A stretch of 64,000 bases of DNA from Thalassospira tepidiphila MCCC 1A03514 (GCF_001662875.1 NZ_JPVZ01000010.1:78693-142692); one strand, 5' to 3'; positions 44,027 through 52,007 are shown, counted from the first letter of the stretch. Translations and numbers: made by a program. The notes: generated from the letters alone by a model not told the origin.

Positions 44027-44554
44027 TCATGCGGCCTCCGAGACATAACGTGATGCGTGTTCACGGGCTTCGATTCGACCAACCGATGCGCGCAGCTTGC
44101 GGCGTGCACGGCCAACACGGGATTTGACCGTGCCAATCTCGACACACATTTGATCGGCAGCATCCTGATAGGACACATCGTCAACAGCGGTCAGCATGAT
44201 CGCTTCGCGTTCCTGGGCTGGCAGATCTTCAAGCACACGGTCAGCATCACGAAGCTGCAAACGCGCCATCTGATTGCTGCCATGGCCATAGACGTCGCCA
44301 AGATCATCCCAGTCGACCTGCGGGCCACGCGTTTTTTCACGACGTTTTCCGGAAATGAACGTGTTGAACAGAATACGGTGCAACCAAGCCTTGAGGCTGG
44401 TGCCTTCTTCGAACTGGTCCTTTTTGCTGATGGCTTTCAACAGCGTGTCCTGGACCAGATCCTGAGCCATGTCGTTGCTGCCGGTCAGACGATATGCATG
44501 ACGGCGCAGTGCAGGCACATGGTTTTCGATTTCGTTCATCACTTGTTCAGACAT
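44027..44554 (-). CDS. ECF sigma factor, EcfG-like
   Basis: A 175-residue sigma factor: region 2 from PALRRHAYRLTGSNDMAQDL to about residue 75 (including AWLHRILFNTFISGKRR) and region 4 around 105-155 (ERE-x-IMLTAVDDVSYQDAA, TVKSRVGRARRKLR). It resembles the general-stress EcfG class. Three GGAAC-N16/17-CGTT sites, the EcfG consensus, lie within 2 kb, ahead of an RHH gene, an acidic exported protein and dps. phyR and nepR are not present here. AAGGAGG precedes the ATG at 44554. It is followed directly by the small anti-sigma-like gene. Confidence 0.85.
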   Translation of the reverse strand: MSEQVMNEIENHVPALRRHAYRLTGSNDMAQDLVQDTLLKAISKKDQFEEGTSLKAWLHRILFNTFISGKRREKTRGPQVDWDDLGDVYGHGSNQMARLQLRDADRVLEDLPAQEREAIMLTAVDDVSYQDAADQMCVEIGTVKSRVGRARRKLRASVGRIEAREHASRYVSEAA

Positions 44555-44898
44555 CACAACCTCCTTGTTCGGATGTCCTGACCCTAACAAACGAAAATAA
44601 AATTTAAAGTAAAATCGTATGTTTCACTTAGGCAATACAGGTATCTCACCCAATATACATAGATACACCAACAGACTTACTTCACTCTCATTAATCAACA
44701 TCCTCAATATACCTTAGGAACTCATTATAATTACTTTACGTTACTTACGCCCATGTCCTCAGTTACGTCGATTCAGCAAGATGGTTGTGTTACGGAGAAA
44801 ACAGCGGTAACGTAACTTACTCCAAAATTTTGGAACGCTTTGATTTTCAACGGCTTCGGACGGTTTTAAGAACCTCTGAAATTTACAGGAAACCCCAC
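44555..44898. other. AT-rich regulatory region between the sigma factor and RHH genes
   Basis: A 344-bp segment, visibly more AT-rich than its surroundings. It carries an EcfG-type promoter (44717-44742) and repeated GTTAC(G) motifs: 44740-44744, 44762-44767, 44789-44795 and, inverted, GGTAACGTAAC at 44806-44816. It must also hold the sigma-factor promoter on the minus strand, which I could not define. I see no credible gene; an upstream extension of the RHH frame from 44785 is discounted. Confidence 0.5.
44717..44742 (+). promoter_or_regulatory. EcfG-type promoter upstream of the RHH gene
   Basis: GGAAC (44717-44721), 17-bp spacer, CGTT (44739-44742), an exact match to the alphaproteobacterial general-stress consensus. 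The RHH start codon is about 155 bp downstream. Confidence 0.65.
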
Positions 44899-45108
44899 GT
44901 GCCTACGTCGAAGAGAACAGAAAAGCTCCAGATCATGCTCGATGATGAAGAACTGAAATTCATCGATGACTGGCGGTTTGACCATCGGATGCCGACCCGA
45001 GCTGCCGCAATCCGCGAGCTCATTCGTCGTGGCCTCGTCGCAGAAGACGTCGATGACCCCGAAACCGAGGGCAAAAGCACCACAGATTTCCGCATCGAGA
45101 CGGAATAA
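44899..45108 (+). CDS. ribbon-helix-helix protein
   Basis: A 69-residue protein. EKLQIMLDDEELKFIDDW, then RMPTRAAAIRELIRRGL, is a full ribbon-helix-helix DNA-binding domain (residues about 8-46), followed by an acidic tail. I chose GTG 44899 because AGGA lies about 8 nt upstream and the residues before it do not look coding. It sits behind an EcfG-type promoter and a cluster of GTTAC motifs that may be its operators. No toxin gene is adjacent, so it is a lone regulator. Confidence 0.75.
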   Translation: MPTSKRTEKLQIMLDDEELKFIDDWRFDHRMPTRAAAIRELIRRGLVAEDVDDPETEGKSTTDFRIETE

Positions 45109-45126
45109 AAAATTCGATTTTTCCAA

Positions 45127-45160
45127 AAAAAAGACCCGGCGAACGGCCGGGCCTTTTTTA
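45127..45160 (+). terminator. terminator of the RHH gene
   Basis: CCCGGC (45135-45140) pairs with GCCGGG (45146-45151), extended by an imperfect lower stem, and is followed by T6. An A8 run lies on the left, so it may also act on the minus strand for the DedA-like gene. Confidence 0.75.
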
Positions 45161-45184
45161 TTTGGGCGTGTTTTCGGACCAATT

Positions 45185-45766
45185 TCAGGTCGCATCTTGC
45201 GGTAAATCGGGTTTGCGCCCCTCAAATATGCGGGCGATTCCTGCACCAAATCCCAGAACCAGCAACCACAATCCATAATATCGGATCGCGCGCGATGCCG
45301 TTATCGCAATCAGAAACAACCAGATCGGATAGGATGTCGCCCCTGCGGCCAGGGCTGCAAGCTGCATCGGGACCGGTGTAATACTGATTGCAAAGACCAC
45401 CCAGAATCCGCCTTCGGCAAATCGGCCTTCCAGATCTTCGAATTCCTGCTGCCCGCCGACCAGGTCAATAAGCGGCTGGGCAAGGTCATCAAACAAAACC
45501 CACGCCAAAAGATATAAGGCCACGGCACCCAACACACTGCCTGCCAGTGTTACGGATGCCACAATAAACCCGCGCGTCCGTGAAGCCGCCATGATCGGGG
45601 CAACGATGACTTCGATCGGAATCGGGATGATTGTGGTTTCAAGAAACGACGCGACCGATATCCCCCCAAGTCCCTTGCGTCCCTCTGCAAGTTTGGCGAG
45701 GCGGGACTTGGCATATGCCAACCCGTTTTTTATGCGCATTCCTGTTTTTTGATTGTCGCCCGACAT
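45185..45766 (-). CDS. DedA/YqaA-family (VTT domain) membrane protein
   Basis: A 193-residue membrane protein with four to five hydrophobic segments and the SNARE-associated/VTT pattern: FLETTIIPIPIEVIVAP near residue 45 and ISITPVPMQLAALAAG near 135. Family members act in lipid scrambling or proton-dependent transport and affect envelope-stress resistance. AGGA precedes the ATG at 45766. It lies between stress-linked genes but shows no EcfG site of its own. Confidence 0.85.
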   Translation of the reverse strand: MSGDNQKTGMRIKNGLAYAKSRLAKLAEGRKGLGGISVASFLETTIIPIPIEVIVAPIMAASRTRGFIVASVTLAGSVLGAVALYLLAWVLFDDLAQPLIDLVGGQQEFEDLEGRFAEGGFWVVFAISITPVPMQLAALAAGATSYPIWLFLIAITASRAIRYYGLWLLVLGFGAGIARIFEGRKPDLPQDAT

Positions 45767-45799
45767 ATTCTGATCCTTGTTGGCGGTCCTGCCCCAAAA

Positions 45800-45833
45800 T
45801 AAAAGCAGCCCGCCCGAAACCGGGCGGGCTGCT
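45800..45833 (-). terminator. terminator of the acidic exported protein gene
   Basis: A perfect 13-bp stem, AGCAGCCCGCCCG (45804-45816) and CGGGCGGGCTGCT (45821-45833). On the minus strand it is followed by TTTTATTTT. Confidence 0.88.
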
Positions 45834-45872
45834 AACCTCGGACGTCATCCGCCGAGTTCAGGTTGTGACGTC

Positions 45873-46328
45873 TTATTCGGCGGTCTGAGTATCCGAGATG
45901 GCCTTCTGCGCATCTTCAAGCGCATTTACTGTATTGGCCTTTACATCTTCCCAGGTATCCGCAGATGCATCCTTGGCATTTTCCAGGGCATCGCTCAGCT
46001 CATCGCTTGCGCTGTCCCAGGCCTCAGCCATTTCTTCGACAGCATCTTCGCTGTCATCTTTAACTTCGGCAGAAACCTCGTCGTATTGTTCGCCAAGCTG
46101 TTTGGATTTGGCATCAACCCAGGCAAGGAAGTCTTCTTTCTGCTCGAACGTAAAGTCTTTGGCTTCTTCATACTGGGCTGCAATTTCGTTGCCCAGCTCA
46201 TTGACGTCGGACTTCACTGCATCGTCGGTCGCCATGGTGTCCGAGCTGTCAGACCCGGCATAAGCCGGCGCCATTACAGAAACAGACATAAGTACAGTAC
46301 CGATCATCAGCATATTCTTGTTCAACAT
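45873..46328 (-). CDS. acidic exported helical protein, stress-induced candidate
   Basis: A 151-residue protein with a Sec signal peptide (MLNKNMLMIGTVLMSVSVMAPAYA, cut near residue 24). The mature part is strongly acidic and almost free of aromatic residues apart from Trp and Tyr at heptad-like intervals (EEMAEAWDSASDELSDALEN, repeated in style), suggesting a long amphipathic helix as in apolipoprotein- or LEA-like proteins. The ribosome site AAGGAGGTTGTGATG is identical to that of the sigma-factor gene. An EcfG-type promoter lies 59 bp upstream, divergent from that of dps. No family recognised. Confidence 0.7.
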   Translation of the reverse strand: MLNKNMLMIGTVLMSVSVMAPAYAGSDSSDTMATDDAVKSDVNELGNEIAAQYEEAKDFTFEQKEDFLAWVDAKSKQLGEQYDEVSAEVKDDSEDAVEEMAEAWDSASDELSDALENAKDASADTWEDVKANTVNALEDAQKAISDTQTAE

Positions 46329-46386
46329 CACAACCTCCTTATTAAACAAACACAGCACAATTACTTGCACGCTGCTTACCATTCAC

Positions 46387-46411
46387 AACGGATGGTGCGA
46401 AAGAATGTTCC
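46387..46411 (-). promoter_or_regulatory. EcfG-type promoter of the acidic exported protein gene
   Basis: On the minus strand GGAAC (46407-46411), 16-bp spacer, CGTT (46387-46390). Exact consensus, 59 bp upstream of the ATG. Confidence 0.7.
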
Positions 46412-46433
46412 AATTGTGTTGATTTTATTTTCT

Positions 46434-46458
46434 GGAACCTTCTGGCGGAATGCACGTT
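46434..46458 (+). promoter_or_regulatory. EcfG-type promoter of dps
   Basis: GGAAC (46434-46438), 16-bp spacer, CGTT (46455-46458), about 99 bp before the dps ATG. It is back-to-back with the EcfG-type site of the divergent gene, 22 bp apart. Confidence 0.7.
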
Positions 46459-46556
46459 TCATCTGCAAGCGCCCACAATACGAAACGGGGTACAGCGCAA
46501 TAAAGAATGCGCAATCCGATTTCACGGGCACGCTGTAAACAAAAGGAGTTTTAGTT

Positions 46557-47060
46557 ATGGCACATAGCAGTATGCAGACCGTTGCGAAGGAAGTTCCCGT
46601 CGAGACTGGCGTGGACCGCAAGGATCGTCGCGAACTGGCTAAAATGCTGACCAAGATCGTTGGCTCGTCGCATGTACTGTATGCCAAAGTTCGTGGTGTT
46701 CACTGGAATGTGGTGGGTCCGGCTTTCTATTCGCTCCACAACATGACCGAGGAGCATTACGAGGACCTCAATACCGCGATTGACGATATGGCGGAACGCA
46801 TCCGCGCCATCGGCTTTACGGCGCCAACGGGTCTCAGCGAGATGATGGAAAACTCGTCCATCAAGGATCAGACCAAACTTCTTTCGACCGAAGACATGGT
46901 CAAGGAACTGGTCGAGGATCATGAAAAAATGGCCCGCCTGCTCCGTGACGGGGTGGCTGCCGCCGAGGAAGTTGATGATGTGAAAACCGCCGACATGCTG
47001 ACCGAGCGGATCGGTGTTCACGAAGAAGCAGCATGGATGCTGCGTGCAACGATCTCGTAA
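46557..47060 (+). CDS. dps: Dps-family DNA-binding ferritin-like protein
   Basis: A 167-residue ferritin-like protein. The intersubunit ferroxidase ligands fit the Dps spacing: His49 (VHWNVVG), His61, Asp76 and Glu80 (DDMAERI). Dps forms dodecamers that store iron and protect DNA from peroxide in starvation. AAAGGAG lies about 9 nt before the ATG. Its promoter is of the EcfG class, consistent with general-stress control. It ends in a strong terminator. Confidence 0.93.
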   Translation: MAHSSMQTVAKEVPVETGVDRKDRRELAKMLTKIVGSSHVLYAKVRGVHWNVVGPAFYSLHNMTEEHYEDLNTAIDDMAERIRAIGFTAPTGLSEMMENSSIKDQTKLLSTEDMVKELVEDHEKMARLLRDGVAAAEEVDDVKTADMLTERIGVHEEAAWMLRATIS

Positions 47061-47080
47061 TCATGCCAATATGATATGAT

Positions 47081-47112
47081 GAACCGGCGCCTTCGGGTGC
47101 CGGTTCTTTTTT
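47081..47112 (+). terminator. terminator of dps
   Basis: An 11-bp stem, GAACCGGCGCC (47081-47091) and GGTGCCGGTTC (47096-47106) with one G-T pair, TTCG tetraloop, then T6. Confidence 0.9.
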
Positions 47113-47136
47113 GTGCCCCCAAAACAACGGTACAGC

Positions 47137-48519
47137 ATGATGAAAAGCTCTGATCTGACCGGCAAGGTCCACTTGCTGCTGACGAAGTCGAAACTCCCCG
47201 ACGAGTGGCGTGATAACGGCGCACAGCCGCTGCGCAATGTGTTTGAAGATGCCGGTTACAAGACCGAGCTGACGCTGTGCGATAATCCTGACGTCATCAA
47301 GGAACAGATCAGCACCAGCTGTGCACCGGGCGATATCGTCGCGGTCGGCGGTGGTGATGGCACCATTAATGCGGTCCTTGATACCGTGATTTCGCAAAAG
47401 GTCGTTCTCATCCCGGTGCCGCTTGGCACGGCAAACGATTTTGCCCGCACCCTGACATTGCCTGACGATCTGATTGATGCGGCGCGCGCATCCATCCACG
47501 GTCAGATCAGAATGCTTGATATCGGCAGCGTGAATGACAAAAGCTTTGTCAATGCGGCCAGCATTGGCGTCCCGGCCGATGCGCGCAAACGCATCAATCC
47601 CGACCTTAAGCGGACATTGGGGGCCATCAGCTATGCGGTTGCCAACTGGCAAAGCTGGCATGAAATGGATCCTCTTGATCTGACCATCACGTGCGGCGAA
47701 GACGACCCACAAGCCATGAAGCTGCGTCAGGTCACGATCACCAATGGCCGATATTTTGGCGGTGGATTGCGCCCGAGCGAAACCAAAAGCCCGGAAGACG
47801 GTCTTTTGCACATGTTTGCCATTCGCGACAGTGTCGACACGCTCAGCGGCCTTGATATCGCAGCCGAGCTGTTGTTTGGCTCGGTCGATGACAGCAGCTA
47901 TGCGACGTCAATTCAGTGCGACACGATCAAGGTCGATGGCGAAGACGGTGCGCCCATTCTGGCCGACGGCGAAATCATCGGCAAACTTCCGGCCAAATTT
48001 GCCATCCGTGCGGCGGTTCTGCCGGTCTTTGCCCCCAACAGTTTCGTCGACGAGGTCATCAATGACGGCGAGGCAAAGACCACAACCTTGCCGCAGCAGA
48101 ACGAGATTAATGACGTCATGCGCGACACCATTGATTTCGCCGTACGTCTGGAGGCGATTTACCCTGTCGCACAGAACAGCGCGCTCAAATCGCTTTGCCA
48201 TGACGCGGCAGGCCATTTGCGCAGCCATGCCCGCCAGCTTGAACTGGGCGTGCGTCCCTTCGGGATCAATGCCGCCTCCCCTGACCCGGATCTTCAGAAC
48301 CTTGAGGAACTCCGCGACAAGGTCATGGGCTGGTTGCTGGGCAATGCGGATACACGCCTCGCCAATGGCCTGAAAGCACGTGCGGACACCCTGACAACGG
48401 AAATACACGCCATCACGTTGGACAACCAACCGACTGAGGTCTCAAGGGCCCTCGACGGGCTGGCAACGGAAATGGTCGATTTTTCCAAAACGCTGGATCG
48501 TATCGCCAAGGATCTCTGA
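47137..48519 (+). CDS. diacylglycerol-kinase-family lipid kinase with an extra C-terminal domain
   Basis: A 460-residue protein. Residues about 10-300 form a DAGK/YegS-type kinase (GGGDGTIN 71-78, PLGTAND 95-101, NGRYFGGGLRPS). Residues about 315-460 form an additional helical domain with no family I recognise, which makes the protein roughly 150 residues longer than YegS. The start at 47137 is chosen over a GTG at 47113, which sits against the dps terminator. Only 25 nt separate that terminator from the ATG, so the gene needs a promoter inside dps or read-through. It is the second lipid kinase of the window. Confidence 0.8.
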   Translation: MMKSSDLTGKVHLLLTKSKLPDEWRDNGAQPLRNVFEDAGYKTELTLCDNPDVIKEQISTSCAPGDIVAVGGGDGTINAVLDTVISQKVVLIPVPLGTANDFARTLTLPDDLIDAARASIHGQIRMLDIGSVNDKSFVNAASIGVPADARKRINPDLKRTLGAISYAVANWQSWHEMDPLDLTITCGEDDPQAMKLRQVTITNGRYFGGGLRPSETKSPEDGLLHMFAIRDSVDTLSGLDIAAELLFGSVDDSSYATSIQCDTIKVDGEDGAPILADGEIIGKLPAKFAIRAAVLPVFAPNSFVDEVINDGEAKTTTLPQQNEINDVMRDTIDFAVRLEAIYPVAQNSALKSLCHDAAGHLRSHARQLELGVRPFGINAASPDPDLQNLEELRDKVMGWLLGNADTRLANGLKARADTLTTEIHAITLDNQPTEVSRALDGLATEMVDFSKTLDRIAKDL

Positions 48520-48524
48520 GATAC

Positions 48525-48552
48525 AAAAAGACCGCCAAATGGCGGTCTTTTT
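48525..48552. terminator. bidirectional terminator between the lipid kinase and ftsY
   Basis: A perfect 12-bp stem, AAAAAGACCGCC (48525-48536) and GGCGGTCTTTTT (48541-48552), loop AAAT, with T/A runs on both sides. Confidence 0.9.
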
Positions 48553-48577
48553 TCGGGCTTTATTTTGTATCTCTTGG

Positions 48578-49513
48578 TTAGTCTTCCAGACCGGCAAGAC
48601 TTCTGGCAAAGGATTTGGCCTCGAACGGTCGCAGATCTTCGGCGGACTCACCCACACCAATCGCATGAACCGGCTTGCCGAACTTCTCGGCCAGCGCGAC
48701 AACGACGCCGCCCTTGGCTGTGCCATCAAGCTTGGTGACGATAAGACCCGACACATTGGTTGCCTGACCAAAAGTTTCGACCTGTGAATGCGCGTTCTGA
48801 CCGGTGGTGGCATCCAGCACAAGAAGCGTGTCATGCGGTGCCGTTTCATCGCGCTTTTTAATCACGCGGACGATCTTTTTAAGCTCGTCCATCAGATGGG
48901 CCTTGTTTTGCAGGCGACCGGCGGTATCAATCAGCAACAGGTCATAACCTTCGCGCTGGGCCTGTTCGATCGCGTCAAAGGCAAGGCCTGCGGCATCGGC
49001 ACCCGTGTCACGTGCAATCACCGGGCAATCGGTGCGTTCACCCCAGACTTTAAGCTGCTCGACCGCAGCCGCACGGAACGTATCGCCGGCGGCCATCATG
49101 ACCTTGAGGCCCTGATCCTTATAGGTCTTGGCAAGCTTGCCGATGGTTGTGGTTTTGCCCGATCCGTTCACACCAACCACCAGCACCACATGCGGTTTCT
49201 TGTTGGCATCAATCACCAGCGGCTGTGCGACCGGCTCAAGGATCTTGGCAACTTCTTCGGCGATGAATTCCTGGATTTCGGCGGAATCGACTTCCTTGTC
49301 AAACCGGGTCTTGGACAGTTCCGCGCTCAGTTTCGCGGCGGTCGTCACGCCAAGGTCGGATGTGATCAGAAGGTCTTCGAATTCTTCGAGCGCGTCATCA
49401 TCAAGACGGCGCTTGGTGAAGATATCGGAAATGCCGGTGGTCAGTTTTGAGGAGGACCGTTTCAGCCCGTCTTTCAGGCGGCTAAACCAGCTTTTTTTCC
49501 CCTCTTCACTCAT
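48578..49513 (-). CDS. ftsY: signal recognition particle receptor
   Basis: A 311-residue SRP GTPase: a short basic N-terminal region, N domain, and G domain with GVNGSGKTT (residues 114-122), DTAGR and TKLDGTAKGG. It docks ribosome-SRP complexes at the membrane. The N-terminal A domain is very short compared with E. coli FtsY, as is usual in this class. It overlaps mtaB by 4 nt (ATGA). Confidence 0.96.
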   Translation of the reverse strand: MSEEGKKSWFSRLKDGLKRSSSKLTTGISDIFTKRRLDDDALEEFEDLLITSDLGVTTAAKLSAELSKTRFDKEVDSAEIQEFIAEEVAKILEPVAQPLVIDANKKPHVVLVVGVNGSGKTTTIGKLAKTYKDQGLKVMMAAGDTFRAAAVEQLKVWGERTDCPVIARDTGADAAGLAFDAIEQAQREGYDLLLIDTAGRLQNKAHLMDELKKIVRVIKKRDETAPHDTLLVLDATTGQNAHSQVETFGQATNVSGLIVTKLDGTAKGGVVVALAEKFGKPVHAIGVGESAEDLRPFEAKSFARSLAGLED

Positions 49514-50757
49514 CCCGCAAGCTCCGCTATCAGTTTTCCATCTTCAAGGCCGGTGACTTTGGCCTTTGCTATCGTGCCCGCTTCTATCACGCGATCCAGC
49601 AGAACGGGAGCAAAATGCTCCGTATGGCCGGTATTTTCCTTTTCAACCAACACATTCTCGGTCATGCCGATGCGTGATTGCAGGAACTTGTTAAGCTGTA
49701 TCTCGCCCGCTTCGCGAAGGGCACTTGCCCGTTCCTTGCGCAGGTCCTTGGGCACTTGCGGCATCTTGGCCGCCGGCGTTCCCGGGCGCGAGGAATACGG
49801 GAAGACATGCAGATAAATCAGGCCGCATTCATCAACCAGACGCAGGGTATTTTCGGCCATTTCATCGGTTTCGGTCGGGAAACCGGCAATGATATCAGCA
49901 CCGAACGTCACATCCGGGCGCAGATCGCGGACCTTATTACAGAAATCGACAACGTCCTGACGGAGATGGCGGCGCTTCATGCGCTTAAGCACCATGTCGT
50001 CCCCTGCCTGCAAACTGATATGCATATGCGGCATCAGGCGGGGCTCGGTTTCGATCAGACGAAACAGGTCTTCGTCCACCTCGACCGGGTCAATCGATGA
50101 AATGCGCAGGCGCGGCAGTTCCGGCACCTGTGCCAGCAACCGGCGCGACATCTGCCCCAGTGTCGGCTTGCCGGGCAAATCATGGCCATAGGATGTGATA
50201 TCAACCCCGGTCAGAACCACTTCGCCATAACCATTGGCCACCAGTTCACGGACCTGGGTGACGATTTCCCCCATCGGCACACTGCGTGAATTACCGCGGC
50301 CATAAGGAATGATGCAGAACGTGCAGCGATGGTCACAGCCGTTCTGGACCTGCACAAAGGCGCGCGCGCGTCCCTCAAAGCCCGATACAAGATGGCTTGC
50401 GGTTTCTTCGACCGACATGATGTCGTTGACCACGACGCGTTCATGTTCGGGCATCATGAAGGTTTCAGCCTTCATCTTGGCGTCGTTGCCAAAGATGCGG
50501 TCGATCTCGCCCATATTGGCGAACTTGTCGGGATTGACCTGAACAGCGCAGCCGGTAACAAAAATCTTGGCGTCCGGGTTTTCGCGGCGCAGACGGCGGA
50601 TGCTTTGACGTGCCTGGCGTTCGGCCTCGGTCGTGACGGCACAGGTGTTGATGATGATGGCATCATCAAGTCCGGCATTTTTGGCATGGTCGCGCATCAC
50701 CTCGGATTCATAGGTGTTAAGGCGACAACCAAATGTGACGACGCGCGGCTCTTTCAT
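49510..50757 (-). CDS. mtaB: tRNA t6A37 methylthiotransferase
   Basis: A 415-residue radical-SAM methylthiotransferase. It has the N-terminal UPF0004 cysteines Cys11, Cys39 and Cys70 (TFGCRLN, NTCAVT, VTGCA), the radical-SAM cluster Cys141-x3-Cys145-x2-Cys148, and a TRAM-like C-terminus. NTCAVTTEAERQARQ is the MtaB rather than the MiaB type. It converts t6A to ms2t6A at position 37 of ANN-decoding tRNAs. The start at 50757 (MKEPRVV) removes a poorly supported 18-residue extension. It is coupled to ftsY. Confidence 0.93.
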   Translation of the reverse strand: MKEPRVVTFGCRLNTYESEVMRDHAKNAGLDDAIIINTCAVTTEAERQARQSIRRLRRENPDAKIFVTGCAVQVNPDKFANMGEIDRIFGNDAKMKAETFMMPEHERVVVNDIMSVEETASHLVSGFEGRARAFVQVQNGCDHRCTFCIIPYGRGNSRSVPMGEIVTQVRELVANGYGEVVLTGVDITSYGHDLPGKPTLGQMSRRLLAQVPELPRLRISSIDPVEVDEDLFRLIETEPRLMPHMHISLQAGDDMVLKRMKRRHLRQDVVDFCNKVRDLRPDVTFGADIIAGFPTETDEMAENTLRLVDECGLIYLHVFPYSSRPGTPAAKMPQVPKDLRKERASALREAGEIQLNKFLQSRIGMTENVLVEKENTGHTEHFAPVLLDRVIEAGTIAKAKVTGLEDGKLIAELAG

Positions 50758-50838
50758 GCTCGGACTTCTGCGATCCAAAGTTCGGTTTTGGGAATTATTC
50801 CGCCAGCGCAATTCAAAAAGGATGCTGCAAGTGCGGAA

Positions 50839-50870
50839 CGCCCGGCAAGGACATTGATCCTTGCCGGGCG
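50839..50870. repeat. perfect 13-bp inverted repeat between the diguanylate cyclase and mtaB genes
   Basis: CGCCCGGCAAGGA (50839-50851) and TCCTTGCCGGGCG (50858-50870), loop CATTGA. It is as stable as the terminators elsewhere in the window but lacks a T run on either side. It may still define the end of the diguanylate cyclase transcript or protect RNA ends. Confidence 0.6.
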
Positions 50871-50984
50871 CTGGTTACATACGCTTTTGAACGCTTCAAT
50901 GCAAGTCCGCGGCCCTCATGGCACGCATGCATCGGGCGCGCAAATCATCGTCGGTCACTGATATCAAAGGTTGGAAAAGGCCGC

Positions 50985-52007
50985 TTATGCCGCGAAATTG
51001 CGGTTGCGGCCTTCTTTCTTGGCCCGGTAAAGCGCGCCGTCGGCCCGGTCAATCAGTTTTGCGCCGCCTTCCTTGGCGACATATTCCGCAACACCAATCG
51101 ATATGGTCATCTGACCAAACGAGACGCCCGATTGCTTTGCCTTGATTTCACGTTCGGCAATGCGTTTGCTCATATCATTTGCCAGTGACATGGCATCGAC
51201 CAGCGGCGTCTGCGGCAGCAGAATGGCAAATTCGTCACCGCCATAGCGCGCGACAATATCGCGCCCCTTGATATTGGCCTTCAACATGGACGCAATCAGG
51301 ACAAGGATTTCGTCGCCAATGCGGTGACCAAAGCGGTCATTGATCGCCTTGAACTGGTCAAGGTCGACAATCATCACACAGAATGGCTCCGGATGTTTTG
51401 ACGAGTCGTGCTCTGCAACAAGCAGGTTGAGCTGTTCTTCAAAATACATCCGGTTGGAAACGCGCGTCAGGCCGTCGGTATAGGATCGTTGGCGGGTTTC
51501 TTCGAGTTCGCGTTGCAGGCGTTCGACGTTGCCAAGATACTGATCAAGGCGCTGATGCAGGCCCTCGACCGTGTGTTGCATCTCGTCGGTCTTTTCGATG
51601 ATCTCGCTTAGAACCGGGCTGACCTGTTGATGATCCTTAAGTGTCTCAAGAGATCGCGTCAGGAGCGCACCATAATCCTGAAAACCGCTTCGCGCGGTTG
51701 TCAGACATTCATCGCTGTTTTCAACAAGCTCGGAAAAATCTTCCATCCCGCGCTGCAGGAAGTCTGCGGCCTGACGGTCAAAGATATAGCGGTAATACAA
51801 CTGAAGAAGCGTGTCCTCGGCCAAGGGTTCCCCGCTGGCCTGCACAGCATCGATGACGCGCAGGATTTCTGGGTTTTCCTCGGCAAAATAGACAAACCAA
51901 ACATGATACAGTTCGGGTGTCGGGCGCAGGCCGCGCTCACGCAACGCCTTAAGGGTCGCATCCGCAAAATCCCAATGACGGGAAATCTGTTTTTCCGCTG
52001 TGGTCAC
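50985..52007 (-). CDS. diguanylate cyclase (GGDEF), soluble
   Basis: A 340-residue protein without membrane segments: an N-terminal helical domain of unknown type (residues about 10-150), a coiled coil (150-175) and a GGDEF domain with the intact active site GGDEF at 256-260. It should make cyclic di-GMP. The inhibitory I-site position reads KGRD, not RxxD, so product inhibition may be weak. The start is GTG at 52007 with GGAG 8 nt upstream. Confidence 0.92.
   Translation of the reverse strand: MTTAEKQISRHWDFADATLKALRERGLRPTPELYHVWFVYFAEENPEILRVIDAVQASGEPLAEDTLLQLYYRYIFDRQAADFLQRGMEDFSELVENSDECLTTARSGFQDYGALLTRSLETLKDHQQVSPVLSEIIEKTDEMQHTVEGLHQRLDQYLGNVERLQRELEETRQRSYTDGLTRVSNRMYFEEQLNLLVAEHDSSKHPEPFCVMIVDLDQFKAINDRFGHRIGDEILVLIASMLKANIKGRDIVARYGGDEFAILLPQTPLVDAMSLANDMSKRIAEREIKAKQSGVSFGQMTISIGVAEYVAKEGGAKLIDRADGALYRAKKEGRNRNFAA

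Noticed and set aside
44785..44898. N-terminal extension of the RHH protein from a TTG
   Set aside because: The extension is encoded by the AT-rich regulatory tract, does not look like protein sequence of this genome, and a GTG with a proper ribosome site lies at 44899.
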